DNA from: SABI01 sp963663665
GTDB taxonomy: Bacteria > Spirochaetota > Spirochaetia > Sphaerochaetales > Sphaerochaetaceae
Length of the DNA stretch: 64,000 bases
Assembly (NCBI GenBank): GCA_963663665.2
Contig: CAXXKP010000001.1
Span: 1,240,001 to 1,304,000, forward strand
Direction of reading: 5' to 3'
Shown: positions 36,784 through 46,110 of the stretch, piece by piece
Layout of the letters: each line of letters starts with the position of its first letter
Position numbering within the stretch: position 1 is the stretch's first letter
Notes under the pieces: generated by a model
The model's database searches: none
The model's input: the letters and a program-made list of their open reading frames with translations, nothing else
Told to the model about the DNA's origin: nothing
Translations under genes and position numbers: made by a program

Positions 36784-37550
36784 TGCTTGCTAAACGGATA
36801 ATTCCTTGCCTTGATGTGAAAAATGGAAGGACAGTGAAGGGTGTGAACTTTGTTAACCTCAGAGATGCAGGAGATGCTGTTGAACTTGCTCAAATCTACG
36901 CAGAAAATGGAGCTGATGAACTTACCTTTTTAGATATCACGGCGACTATTGAAGAGCGAGGCACGTTCACATCTCTTGTGCGACGTATTGCAGATGTTAT
37001 TAATATACCTTTCACCGTGGGAGGGGGGATTACAAGTGTAAGTGATGTAGGTGGTCTACTCGATGCTGGTGCGGATAAAATATCTATAAACAGTATCGCA
37101 GTAAAAAACCCTGCAATTATTCACACACTTGCATCTGAATTTGGCTCTCAATGTGTTGTATGTGCTATTGATGTTAGACAGAATCCTGTTACACTCAACC
37201 ATGAGGTGTATGTCTCTGGTGGGAGAATTGCAACAGGTATAGATGCTATCGCTTGGGCGAAAGAGGTTGAACAGAGGGGAGCTGGCGAGATTTTACTTAC
37301 ATCTATGGATAGTGATGGAACAAAAAACGGGTTTGCCCTCGATATTACAAAAAGGATAAGTGATGCAGTGGGTATTCCCATTATTGCGAGTGGTGGAGCC
37401 GGAAAAATGGAACATTTTGTTGATGTGTTCAATCAAGGCGGAGCTGATGCAGCGCTTGCCGCCTCTATTTTTCATTTTTCTGAGATACCAATTCCAGAAT
37501 TAAAGATTTTTTTACAAAAACATGGTATACCTATACGTCTTAAGCACTAG
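36783..37550 (+). CDS. hisF: Imidazole glycerol phosphate synthase, cyclase subunit
   Basis: 255 residues. Catalytic Asp11 in IPCLDVKNGRTVKGVNF and the second Asp in VVCAIDVR; GGGITS and SGGAGKMEHF are the phosphate loops. Works with HisH. Confidence 0.97.
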   Translation: MLAKRIIPCLDVKNGRTVKGVNFVNLRDAGDAVELAQIYAENGADELTFLDITATIEERGTFTSLVRRIADVINIPFTVGGGITSVSDVGGLLDAGADKISINSIAVKNPAIIHTLASEFGSQCVVCAIDVRQNPVTLNHEVYVSGGRIATGIDAIAWAKEVEQRGAGEILLTSMDSDGTKNGFALDITKRISDAVGIPIIASGGAGKMEHFVDVFNQGGADAALAASIFHFSEIPIPELKIFLQKHGIPIRLKH

Positions 37551-37564
37551 GAGAAGGAGTTTAT

Positions 37565-38173
37565 ATGCAGTTAGATTTTGAAAAAGGTAATGGCTTAATT
37601 CCAGCTATTATTCAAGATGCAATTACAAAGAAAGTATTGATGCTCGGGTATATGAACGAAGAGGCTTTGCAAATTACTAAGGAGAGAGGTCTCGTTACTT
37701 TCTATTCAAGAAAAACAAAAAAACTTTGGACTAAAGGTGAGACTAGTGGGAATTTTCTCACAGTAAGAGAGATTTCTAGCGATTGTGACAATGACACCCT
37801 ATTAATCAAAGCTCTTCCAGCAGGGCCCGTTTGTCACACTGGAAGCGATACTTGTTTTGATGAGACAAATGATCCAGAGATGATGAGTAGTAGTGAATTT
37901 CTCTTCTATCTTGAAGATGTAATCCATGACAGACGAGATCATCCAATTGAAGGATCTTATACAAATTTACTCTTCAGTCGGGGTATAAATAAAATAGCTC
38001 AGAAAGTCGGTGAAGAGGCTGTAGAACTTGTGATTGAGGCTAAGGATGATAATAAACCTTTGTTCTTAGGCGAAGCTGCTGATTTGATGTATCATTTTCT
38101 TGTACTTCTTGCTCAAAAAAATATTAAATTAGAACAAGTATTCGAAGTCTTAAAAGGGCGTCATTCACGCTGA
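37565..38173 (+). CDS. hisI: Bifunctional phosphoribosyl-AMP cyclohydrolase / phosphoribosyl-ATP pyrophosphatase
   Basis: 202 residues, HisI (1-110) fused to HisE (111-202), the usual bifunctional form. HisI: VLMLGYMNEEAL, FYSRKTKKLWTKGETSGN, and zinc Cys in VCHTGSDTCF. HisE: IAQKVGEEAVELVIEAK and EAADLMYHFLVLL. Last biosynthetic gene of the operon. Confidence 0.96.
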   Translation: MQLDFEKGNGLIPAIIQDAITKKVLMLGYMNEEALQITKERGLVTFYSRKTKKLWTKGETSGNFLTVREISSDCDNDTLLIKALPAGPVCHTGSDTCFDETNDPEMMSSSEFLFYLEDVIHDRRDHPIEGSYTNLLFSRGINKIAQKVGEEAVELVIEAKDDNKPLFLGEAADLMYHFLVLLAQKNIKLEQVFEVLKGRHSR

Positions 38174-38186
38174 GGGTAGCTAAGAA

Positions 38187-39068
38187 ATGAGCGATAATTC
38201 AACGAGCGTAAAAATTGGTCTTAAAATAACTATACTCTCTATTATCTTAAGTATAGTTCTCGCTCTCATTAAATTCTCGTCAGGAATAATTGGCTCATCG
38301 AATGCTCTTATCTCTGATGGAGTAAACTCGCTTAGTGATATAGTTGGTTATGGAATTTTAATGTTATCATTGGCATATTCAGGAAAGAAAGCTGATAAAG
38401 AACACCCATATGGCCATGAGAAAATAGAGAGTATTGTCTCTCTCTTTTTTTCGCTTGCTATTGTTTCGACAGGAGCTGTGATTGGTTACATAGGGTTTAT
38501 TAAACTTACTCAACCAGGTGATTTTACAGGACCTACTTTTGTTGCCCTCATCGGTGCTATCGCTTCTTTACTCATCAAAGGGTATCTTTTTATTGTCACC
38601 TATAGAGGGGCAAAGAAGACACAAAGTAGCTCTCTTAAGGCGTTGAGTGCTGACCATTTTAGTGATGTAATGGCTACAACTGGGGCATTGCTAGGTATTG
38701 TAATATCTACATTTGGGCTCCCCATTTTTGATCCTCTTGCTTCATTATTTATCTCACTGTTCATCATTATAAATGGATTTAAAGTATTAAAAGCATCCTT
38801 CAATATCTTAATGGATGTTGCAGCTGATCAAAACACTATTGATCAAATAAAATCAGTGGCTTTAGAAAATAAAAATGTATTGAATATCGATATGCTTAAA
38901 ACTCGAACCGTAGGAAGCGGTTGTTATGTTGATATGGAAATCTGTTGTGCAAAAGATATCTCACTTGATGAAGCGCATAATATTGCTGAGGATGTACACA
39001 ACAGAATTGAGGAAAATGTTAAAGAAGTACGTCATGTGATGGTTCATACTAATCCTTGTGATACATAA
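38187..39068 (+). CDS. Cation diffusion facilitator family transporter
   Basis: 293 residues with six membrane helices and a cytosolic C-terminal domain (from about 210). Metal-site sequences: NALISDGVNSLSDIVGYG in helix 2 and LSADHFSDVMATTGA in helix 5; KEHPYGHEKIES is the family loop. Likely an exporter of Zn, Fe or Mn; the metal cannot be told. 13 bases after hisI, so probably a passenger on the his transcript. A rhamnosidase remnant begins immediately after its stop codon. Confidence 0.92.
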   Translation: MSDNSTSVKIGLKITILSIILSIVLALIKFSSGIIGSSNALISDGVNSLSDIVGYGILMLSLAYSGKKADKEHPYGHEKIESIVSLFFSLAIVSTGAVIGYIGFIKLTQPGDFTGPTFVALIGAIASLLIKGYLFIVTYRGAKKTQSSSLKALSADHFSDVMATTGALLGIVISTFGLPIFDPLASLFISLFIIINGFKVLKASFNILMDVAADQNTIDQIKSVALENKNVLNIDMLKTRTVGSGCYVDMEICCAKDISLDEAHNIAEDVHNRIEENVKEVRHVMVHTNPCDT

Positions 39069-39511
39069 CATCTGTATGAAATACTGACGGATCTAGACGA
39101 CTTAAATATAAAATCTATTATTCTGATTAACTTTTTTCTATTATTCAAAGAAGATTTTCCTTCTTGGCTCTTTCAAATCCATATGGGAGCAACAACAATT
39201 TGGGAACATTGGGATGGAATGAAATTAGATGGCTCCTTGTGGGATCCTTCAATGAATTCTTTTAATCATTATATTATTGAGCTGTAGGCCAAATGACCTA
39301 TGAGCATATAAGAGGCCTCTCAATGAACCATAACGAAATCCATAACCCTAGGTGAAAACAAGTAAATTCTTACAAGAATAGTTATAGAAGTAGCTATGGG
39401 AAACATTCTATTAATTGGAAAATTGTTAATTCTTTGTTTATTGCAGATTTTAGCATACCGCTAAATACCTCAGCAATCATACGATTACCCGATTCTGTTG
39501 ACACCATTTAA
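39069..39511 (+). pseudogene. Decayed C-terminal fragment of a GH78 alpha-L-rhamnosidase
   Basis: Translation of 39069-39284 gives LYEILTDLDDL, KEDFPSWLFQIHMGATTIW, EHWDGMKLDGS and MNSFNHY, a clear match to the conserved catalytic-barrel end of GH78 enzymes (their GATTIWERWDG and NSFNHYAYG). A frameshift near 39280 moves the reading to another frame (AVGQMTYEHIRGLSMN), a TGA stands at 39353-39355, and the same frame resumes with SYRSSYGKHSINWKI and SIPLNTSAIIRLPDS, as in the family's C-terminal beta domain, ending at TAA 39509. The N-terminal two thirds are missing: the fragment abuts the transporter stop codon. Confidence 0.85.
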
Positions 39512-40216
39512 TCAACCGATTTATTCTTTATATACAAAGAAGTACATTATGAGGCAAGATCTCTTACTGGAACATATCCTGTTGAGGTAATATTGATGTA
39601 AACCTACATCTTACTAGGATTCTTCAGAAACAGGGGCACCTCTACATTTGTTCTGTTAATCCAAGAGCTATGGTAAAAATATCTGTGTGGGATTAACTAA
39701 TTATGTAGAGAAACCTCTTTCATCAAGCTAAGATACCAAAACAGTACCTTGACTATCTAATTGGGTGCCACTATATATTATCGAATATATTCACTTATCC
39801 ACTCAAAACAGCGAAAGGCCATCATGAACAAACATATGTAGCCTCTTCAATTCTGTATCAAAGAACAGGACTCGTTATTCGGATAGTTTGTTGCCCTTTA
39901 ATCAGGTTTTAACAGGATGAAGGTATTCTTGTGGTATTATTCTTTCTTGCAACTTAATCTTATTATAGTTGAGAATAGACATTAGAAATTCATAAAGAAT
40001 TAAGAAAAGGAACCTATCCAAAGGCTATATGTAAGGAATTTACACTCTTTCATCTTCTTTATTCACAAATCTCAGTTAGAGAGGATTATAATGGTCTTTT
40101 TAATTCTTAAACAATTACAGAGAAAGTCTCAAATGCAAGTTTTGAGTATACTACGGTGTTGACTACAATATAATTATTATATATTCTACTTTAGATAAGT
40201 GTTAAGGAAAGTAGTA
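39512..40216. other. Gene-free stretch, probably further decayed sequence
   Basis: About 700 bases between the rhamnosidase remnant and the ROK gene. Short open stretches on the plus strand (for example around 39597-39690 and 39985-40106) look like broken coding sequence, but I cannot name a family. No RNA gene or repeat array was seen. Confidence 0.4.
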
Positions 40217-41239
40217 ATGAAAGTGGCAATGAATTCAATGAGATTGAAAGAAATCAATATTGATTTGGTAAAAAAAGCTCTGAGAGCAACAGAGTTTGGT
40301 ACCAAAAATAGTATTGCGAAAGCAACAGGGCTTAGCGTAGGAACCTGCAAAACTATTTTGGAAGAGCTTCTTATTAGTGGCGAAGCTTTTGAGATGAATT
40401 TAGGTCCTTCAACTGGCGGAAGACCTTCACGGAGGTTTGTCTATAATGAGAATTACGCCTTTGCTCTTTTACTATATGCCCGAATGGAGGGTAATGAGAA
40501 TTCTATATATGCTTCAATAATAAACATTAAAGGCGTTCATGTTTTTGAGAAGTATTACAGTTTTGATGAGATTTCTATTGAAGCTATTGATACAATTATT
40601 TCGGGATTAGTCCGTTCTTATCCGAAAATTAATGCTATCACTATTGGTGTTCCTGGAATTGTGAAAAATGGAAAAATCGAAATCTGTGATTTCAAACTTC
40701 TAAGTCAACTTCCCCTAGCCGAGTATGTTCATGAGAAATATGCTCTGCCCGTATCTGTAGAAAACGATGTTAATCTTACAGCCCTTGGTTTTTTTAACCG
40801 TTTGGACACTATTAGCTCTGAAAGTCTAGTTTATATCTATTATCCTAAGGATGGCATTGGTGGTGCAGGGATCGTTATTAATGGAGAGGTTGTCAGAGGA
40901 AAAAATAATTTTGCAGGTGAAGTATCTTATATGCCAAAATGGATTGAGCGTGAAAAGCAGGGTGAAGCCCAAAAAAATACGCAATTGATATCCAAATATA
41001 TTATCGATACGATTTTATCAGTCAATTGTTTGCTTAATCCAGAATGTATTGTTCTTTGCGGTCAATGGTTTACTACTGAATTTACCGACTCTATCCTATT
41101 AGGAGTCCTTGAAGAGTCTCCTAAGGGGTATGAACCAGAAATCATTTTTGAAACAGATATTCACAATAGTTATATTGATGGTCTAAAATTTTCAGCCTTG
41201 AAATTGTTGACTTGTGGCTATGAAGTCGTAGAGAAATAA
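40217..41239 (+). CDS. ROK-family transcriptional regulator
   Basis: 340 residues from the ATG at 40217 (AAGGA 9 bases upstream). N-terminal winged helix (NSIAKATGLSVGTCKTILEEL, then GPSTGGRPSRRFVYN) followed by a ROK domain: GVPGIVKNG and VENDVNLTALGF. The zinc CxCGxxGC motif of ROK kinases is absent (FAGEVSYMPKW in its place), as expected of a regulator, not a kinase. It probably responds to a sugar or sugar phosphate and controls the MFS gene 12 bases downstream. Neighbouring the rhamnosidase remnant, so possibly the rest of a sugar-use locus. Confidence 0.88.
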   Translation: MKVAMNSMRLKEINIDLVKKALRATEFGTKNSIAKATGLSVGTCKTILEELLISGEAFEMNLGPSTGGRPSRRFVYNENYAFALLLYARMEGNENSIYASIINIKGVHVFEKYYSFDEISIEAIDTIISGLVRSYPKINAITIGVPGIVKNGKIEICDFKLLSQLPLAEYVHEKYALPVSVENDVNLTALGFFNRLDTISSESLVYIYYPKDGIGGAGIVINGEVVRGKNNFAGEVSYMPKWIEREKQGEAQKNTQLISKYIIDTILSVNCLLNPECIVLCGQWFTTEFTDSILLGVLEESPKGYEPEIIFETDIHNSYIDGLKFSALKLLTCGYEVVEK

Positions 41240-41251
41240 GCAGGAGATAGT

Positions 41252-42430
41252 ATGGTTTTCATTCTATTATTACTATTAATTTATTTGGCTTTTATCAGCC
41301 TAGGGTTGCCTGATTCAATTCTAGGCGTATCTCTCCCCTCCATGCTAGGTGAGTGGGGATTGCCTCTCAGTGCAGGCGGTATCATCTCTATGACTGTGAT
41401 AGGAAGTGCAATTGTGTCAAGTTTTATCAGTGGATATATCATTGACAAAATTGGAACAGGGAAAATAGTTTTTCTTAGCTGTCTAATGACTGGTGGAGCT
41501 TTACTTGGGATTTCCTTTGCTCCTTCCTTTTTTTGGTTGATTTTTCTAGCTATTCCACTTGGACTTGGAGGCGGTGCTGTTGACACGGCTCTTAATAATT
41601 ATGTGGCTCTTCATTACAAAGCCCACCATATGAATTGGCTTCACTCTTTCTGGGGTGTAGGTGCGACTTTAGGGCCTGTTATAATGTCCTTCTCTCTTAT
41701 GAACCACAACTCATGGCGACTAGGATATAGAAATATAGCATTGATCCAGCTCTCATTGTCACTGGTTTTGATGCTCACTCTACCATTATGGAACAAAGCG
41801 AAAAATTCGAACGAGAATGTTGATTGTGAAAAGGTCATAGCTCCGAAGAAGAAGATGTACAACCCATTCAAAATTCGAGGGGTCAAGTCAGCTTTTGGTA
41901 CGCTGATGCTCTATTGTACTGTAGAGTCAGGTATAGGTCTTTGGGGAAGTAGTTATCTTATTCAGTCTAGAGGATTTTCTATTGAAAATGCCGCTTCTTG
42001 GCTTGCATTTTATTATGGTGGAATTACAGCTGGACGTTTTTTATCGGGGTTCGTATCTTTCAAATTTTCAAATACGCAGTTAATTAGAATGGGAATTCTT
42101 TCTTCTTTTACTGGAATACTCATCTTGCTTTTTCCAGTTAATTCTATGGTCACTGGAATGGCAATTGTTTTTATAGGGCTAGGTCTTGCTCCAATATTTC
42201 CTTCAATGCTTCATGAAACTCCAATCCGTTTTGGGAAAGACCTTTCTCAGATTCTTATTGGATATCAAATGGGATTTGCCTATGTTGGAAGTGCTGTTCT
42301 TTCCCCACTTCTTGGAGTTCTTTTACAGTATACAGTACTTTCTCTTTTCCCTTTTTATCTAATAGGGTTAACTTTTTTATTATTTATCTTATCAGAAATA
42401 TTGAACAGCAGAACAGCTCATGCATACTAA
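41252..42430 (+). CDS. MFS transporter, sugar type
   Basis: 392 residues with 12 predicted helices. The loop GYIIDKIGTGKIV after helix 2 is the MFS A-motif variant; LGLGGGAVDTALNNYVALHY and LHSFWGVGATLGP resemble the FucP/GlcP-like branch, and GLGLAPIFPSMLHETPIRFG is typical of its second half. Likely sugar uptake by proton symport, substrate unknown. Paired with the ROK regulator. Confidence 0.85.
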   Translation: MVFILLLLLIYLAFISLGLPDSILGVSLPSMLGEWGLPLSAGGIISMTVIGSAIVSSFISGYIIDKIGTGKIVFLSCLMTGGALLGISFAPSFFWLIFLAIPLGLGGGAVDTALNNYVALHYKAHHMNWLHSFWGVGATLGPVIMSFSLMNHNSWRLGYRNIALIQLSLSLVLMLTLPLWNKAKNSNENVDCEKVIAPKKKMYNPFKIRGVKSAFGTLMLYCTVESGIGLWGSSYLIQSRGFSIENAASWLAFYYGGITAGRFLSGFVSFKFSNTQLIRMGILSSFTGILILLFPVNSMVTGMAIVFIGLGLAPIFPSMLHETPIRFGKDLSQILIGYQMGFAYVGSAVLSPLLGVLLQYTVLSLFPFYLIGLTFLLFILSEILNSRTAHAY

Positions 42431-43023
42431 ACTCATGGCTCAATGAGCTGTTGATTATGAGTAGATGAAAGCGGTGTTTTGGATCCTGAGAACACTAGAC
42501 TCGAACTGAAAATTTGATAAGGAAGAAGTTATTTTGGAACTATTTTCTCTATTTTCATCTCGTTACTTATTATGAGATATTTGGATACTTTAATTTCTCA
42601 TAAATCTTCCGCACATATTATTATTTAATTTAAATTTCTATCCTTAACGTTTGGAAGAAGCATCTTGCTACATGTGATTTAAACTAAAATTGCAGCTGTT
42701 ACTCTTTCTCTTAGGAATGGGCTAAATACCTTTATTTTAGCGTATTGAAAGAAACATGACACATGCTCCACCAAATTTTTGTGGTATTCGCATAATTATA
42801 ATGATATGCTCATAATGTGTTAGCCTTAATCAAAAAAACTGAGTTAGTTAAATGTTTTTTAAAGGCAATAGTGTTATTAAAAGAATTTTATGCCTCATGT
42901 TAGATAGGAAAAGCCTTTTTATACCCAAATTTCAAGAGGTATTTAGACCATTCATGAAAAATAAGCAAGAAGGTTACAATATGTATATTAAATGATTGAG
43001 ATATAAATCAGGAGAGTTTAAAT
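42431..43023. other. Gene-free AT-rich stretch
   Basis: About 590 bases without a credible gene. GCTCAATGAGC shortly after the transporter stop forms a small hairpin without a T run. AGGAGA at 43010-43015 is the ribosome site of the next gene. Nothing else was recognised. Confidence 0.45.
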
Positions 43024-45774
43024 TTGACGAAAACTAAAAATCTAGATTATATTGATTTCAAGAGAGTGAATACTTTGCTTGAAGGATTCAACCAAACAAC
43101 AGGTTTTGTAACCGCTATTTTAGATCTAGAAGGTAATATTTTATCAAATTCGGGCTGGCGGTCTATTTGCACTGATTTTCATCGAGTGCATCCTGAAACT
43201 TCAAAGAAATGTAAAATTAGTGACACAGTATTGGCAAATAAAATGAACGAAGGAAGTCAGTATCATTTCTATAAATGCTTAAATGGATTGGTAGATGTCG
43301 CTGTTCCTATTATTTTAAAAGGGGATCATGTTGCTAATCTTTTCTCAGGACAATTCTTTTTTCAAAAACCAGATATTTCATTTTTTAAGAACCAAGCTTC
43401 ACTGTATGGATTCGATGAAAACGCTTATATTGAGGCACTTGAAAAAGTCCCGATTGTTTCTCAGGAAAAGGTGAAAATTGCAATGGATTTTTTATTAAAC
43501 ATGACCCAGATGATTAGTGAAATAGCATTGCAGAAAATGGAATTGAAGGAATCAAGTAAAAAAACACTACGATTATTGGATGCTATTAAGAGGGAACAGA
43601 CGTTAATCAAGGCTATATTTGACAGTATACCAGGATATTTGTATGTGTATGATGAAAGAGGAAAGCTTATTAGATGGAATAAGAAACACGAAACGATGAC
43701 AGGATATTCTTCTAAAGAACTATCCGGTATGACTCTTGATAAATGGTTCGACCAAAAGGATCTGGTAAGGGTCAACGAGGCAGTTCAAGATGTTTTCAAA
43801 AAAGGATATGGTGAGGTAGAAGCACAGTTAATCTTGAAAAACGGAGAAAAGATGTTGATTCGCTCAAGTGGTGTTCCTCTCGTATGGAATGATCATAAAT
43901 ACTTTACTGGTATTGGTGTTGATATTACACAACAGAGAAAGGTACAAGAGGCTTTCTTGGAATCCCAATCCATCATGAAGGCTGCATTTGAAAACAGCCA
44001 GGCAGGCATAGCAATCGCTGACGCACCGGACGGTAAGCTTCGATATGTCAACAAAGCCGGTCTCTTCATCAGAGGCAAATCGGAAGAAGAAATTGTAAAA
44101 AACATTGATATCCATAAATATGCTGACAGCTGGAAAATATTGCACTTTGATGGTACGCCGTTTGCTAAGGAAGAGGTTCCTTTATCCAGAGCTATTCTCT
44201 GTGGTGAAACCTGCAATGAAGAGTTTATTATTAGGAGAGATAATTCTGAAGATCGCTATGTGCTTGCTAATGCGGCTCCTATCAAAGATTCTAATAATAC
44301 TGTCAAGGCTGGTATTATGGTTTTTCTTGATATCACAGAACGAAAGATGTTGGAGAATCAAATGCAGCAGAATATGGATGATTTGTTGGAATCACAACGA
44401 ATTGCCCAAGTGGGAACGTGGCGGTTGGATTTAGCGACAAATCAAGTAGTATGGTCCAATGAACTTTATAAAATGTATGGATTTGATCCATCAATCCCTC
44501 CACCACCTGTAACTGAGCACATGAAATTATTCACTTCAGAAAGTTGGGGGAAATTATCCATAGCCCTTGAACTTGCAAGAACAGAAGGAATTCCTTACGA
44601 GTTAGAGCTTCAGACTGTCCCTTCACATGGGTCGAATGGATGGATGTGGGTGCGTGGAGAGGCTCTGAAGGATTCGAACGGTAATATTATAGAGCTTAGG
44701 GGAGCTTCTCAGGATATCACGGAGCGTAAAAATACTGAAAATGAGTTATTATATCTAAGTTATCACGATCACCTTACAGAGTTGTACAACAGAAGATTTT
44801 TTGAGGAAGAATTGATCAGGTTGGATAATGTTGAGAATCTTCCTATCTCTATTATCATGTGTGATGTCAATGGATTGAAACTGATCAACGATTCATTTGG
44901 ACACAACACAGGAGATATTCTTCTAAAAAATGCAGCGAAAACAATAACGAAGGCTTGTAGGGAACAAGATGTCATTGCCAGAATTGGAGGAGATGAATTT
45001 GTTGTATTATTACCAAAAACCACAATAGATGAAGCCGTACAGGTAGCAAACTCTATAAAGGAATTATCCTCGAAAATAAAGGTTGCTAATATTGAGTTGT
45101 CAATTTCCTATGGATATGCAACCAAAACAACGGATAAACAATCAATTGTTGAAGTAGTATCAAACGCTGAGAATCATATGTACAGGCTCAAATTGTATGA
45201 TCGTTCGAGTATAAGAAGTAAAACAATAGATCTTATCATGAATACACTGTTTGAAAAAAGTAATCGTGAGGCGATGCATTCAAACAGGGTGAGCCGTATT
45301 TGTCAATCAATCGCATTAAAGATGAATTTCAACAAAGATGGAATTAACCAAATGAAAATTGCCGGTCTTATTCATGATATCGGTAAAATTGGTGTAGATG
45401 AGAATATATTAAACAAGCCGGGACGTCTTACCCTCGACGAGAAAAAGGATATTGAAAGACACCCTGAAATTGGTTGGAAGATATTGAGCTCTACTACTGA
45501 ATTTTCAGTATTAGCACAATTTGTTCTTGATCATCATGAGAAATGGGATGGCAGTGGGTATCCGAATGGACTCAAAGGTGAAGTAATACCGCTTGAGGCA
45601 AGGATTATAAGTGTCGCTGATGCATATGATGCCATGACCAGCGAAAGAAGTTATAAGAATGGAATGAGTAAGAAAGATGCAATTGAAGAACTAAAGAGAT
45701 GTTCTGGAACACAATTTGACCCAAAGATTATTGATGTGTTCGTGGGTATGGTGTTATCAGGTGTTAGCGATTAA
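43024..45774 (+). CDS. PocR-PAS-GGDEF-HD-GYP cyclic-di-GMP signalling protein
   Basis: 916 residues, TTG start with AGGAGA 8 bases upstream. Domains: PocR (about 10-180; CTDFHRVHPETSKKC, FYKCLNGLVDVAVP), three PAS domains (about 190-310, 315-440, 445-570), GGDEF (580-735) and HD-GYP (740-915). The diguanylate cyclase motif GGDEF is intact at 655-659, with the inhibitory-site RxxD (646-649) five residues upstream. HD-GYP residues are intact: HDIGKIG (784-790), HHEKWDGSGYP (837-847). So both synthesis and breakdown of c-di-GMP are possible. No membrane segment; a cytosolic ligand is likely sensed by PocR. Confidence 0.93.
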   Translation: MTKTKNLDYIDFKRVNTLLEGFNQTTGFVTAILDLEGNILSNSGWRSICTDFHRVHPETSKKCKISDTVLANKMNEGSQYHFYKCLNGLVDVAVPIILKGDHVANLFSGQFFFQKPDISFFKNQASLYGFDENAYIEALEKVPIVSQEKVKIAMDFLLNMTQMISEIALQKMELKESSKKTLRLLDAIKREQTLIKAIFDSIPGYLYVYDERGKLIRWNKKHETMTGYSSKELSGMTLDKWFDQKDLVRVNEAVQDVFKKGYGEVEAQLILKNGEKMLIRSSGVPLVWNDHKYFTGIGVDITQQRKVQEAFLESQSIMKAAFENSQAGIAIADAPDGKLRYVNKAGLFIRGKSEEEIVKNIDIHKYADSWKILHFDGTPFAKEEVPLSRAILCGETCNEEFIIRRDNSEDRYVLANAAPIKDSNNTVKAGIMVFLDITERKMLENQMQQNMDDLLESQRIAQVGTWRLDLATNQVVWSNELYKMYGFDPSIPPPPVTEHMKLFTSESWGKLSIALELARTEGIPYELELQTVPSHGSNGWMWVRGEALKDSNGNIIELRGASQDITERKNTENELLYLSYHDHLTELYNRRFFEEELIRLDNVENLPISIIMCDVNGLKLINDSFGHNTGDILLKNAAKTITKACREQDVIARIGGDEFVVLLPKTTIDEAVQVANSIKELSSKIKVANIELSISYGYATKTTDKQSIVEVVSNAENHMYRLKLYDRSSIRSKTIDLIMNTLFEKSNREAMHSNRVSRICQSIALKMNFNKDGINQMKIAGLIHDIGKIGVDENILNKPGRLTLDEKKDIERHPEIGWKILSSTTEFSVLAQFVLDHHEKWDGSGYPNGLKGEVIPLEARIISVADAYDAMTSERSYKNGMSKKDAIEELKRCSGTQFDPKIIDVFVGMVLSGVSD

Positions 45775-46110
45775 ACAAACAATTTCTCAATTATCAGTGC
45801 TATAGATACCGTGGATGAGAATTAAAAGTTGATTTTGGGTGATAGATGTAATACTTTTAAAATATAGTCTGACTTAAATCGAAAATTATGAAAAGAGTAC
45901 TATTGATATAGTTGTTAACCTTGTTAATCAGTGGGTCTTTTGTAACAGCTTGAAATAATATTATAGCTCCTAATTTAATAGTTGTTATCTTAGGCCTTGA
46001 AATAAAAAAAATAAAAGGTACCTTATATTTATTAATATGGAGAGTTCTATTCATCACCAGATACGAAAAATCTTTAAATAATTATGATGCAAAAATAGAG
46101 GCAACCATCT
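45775..46110. other. Gene-free AT-rich stretch
   Basis: 336 bases between the signalling protein and the methyltransferase. No coding region, hairpin with T run or promoter could be supported. Confidence 0.4.

Noticed and set aside
45857..46057. Open frame of 66 codons on the minus strand in the gap before the methyltransferase
   Set aside because: No ribosome site and a composition of AT-rich random translation; nothing supports expression.
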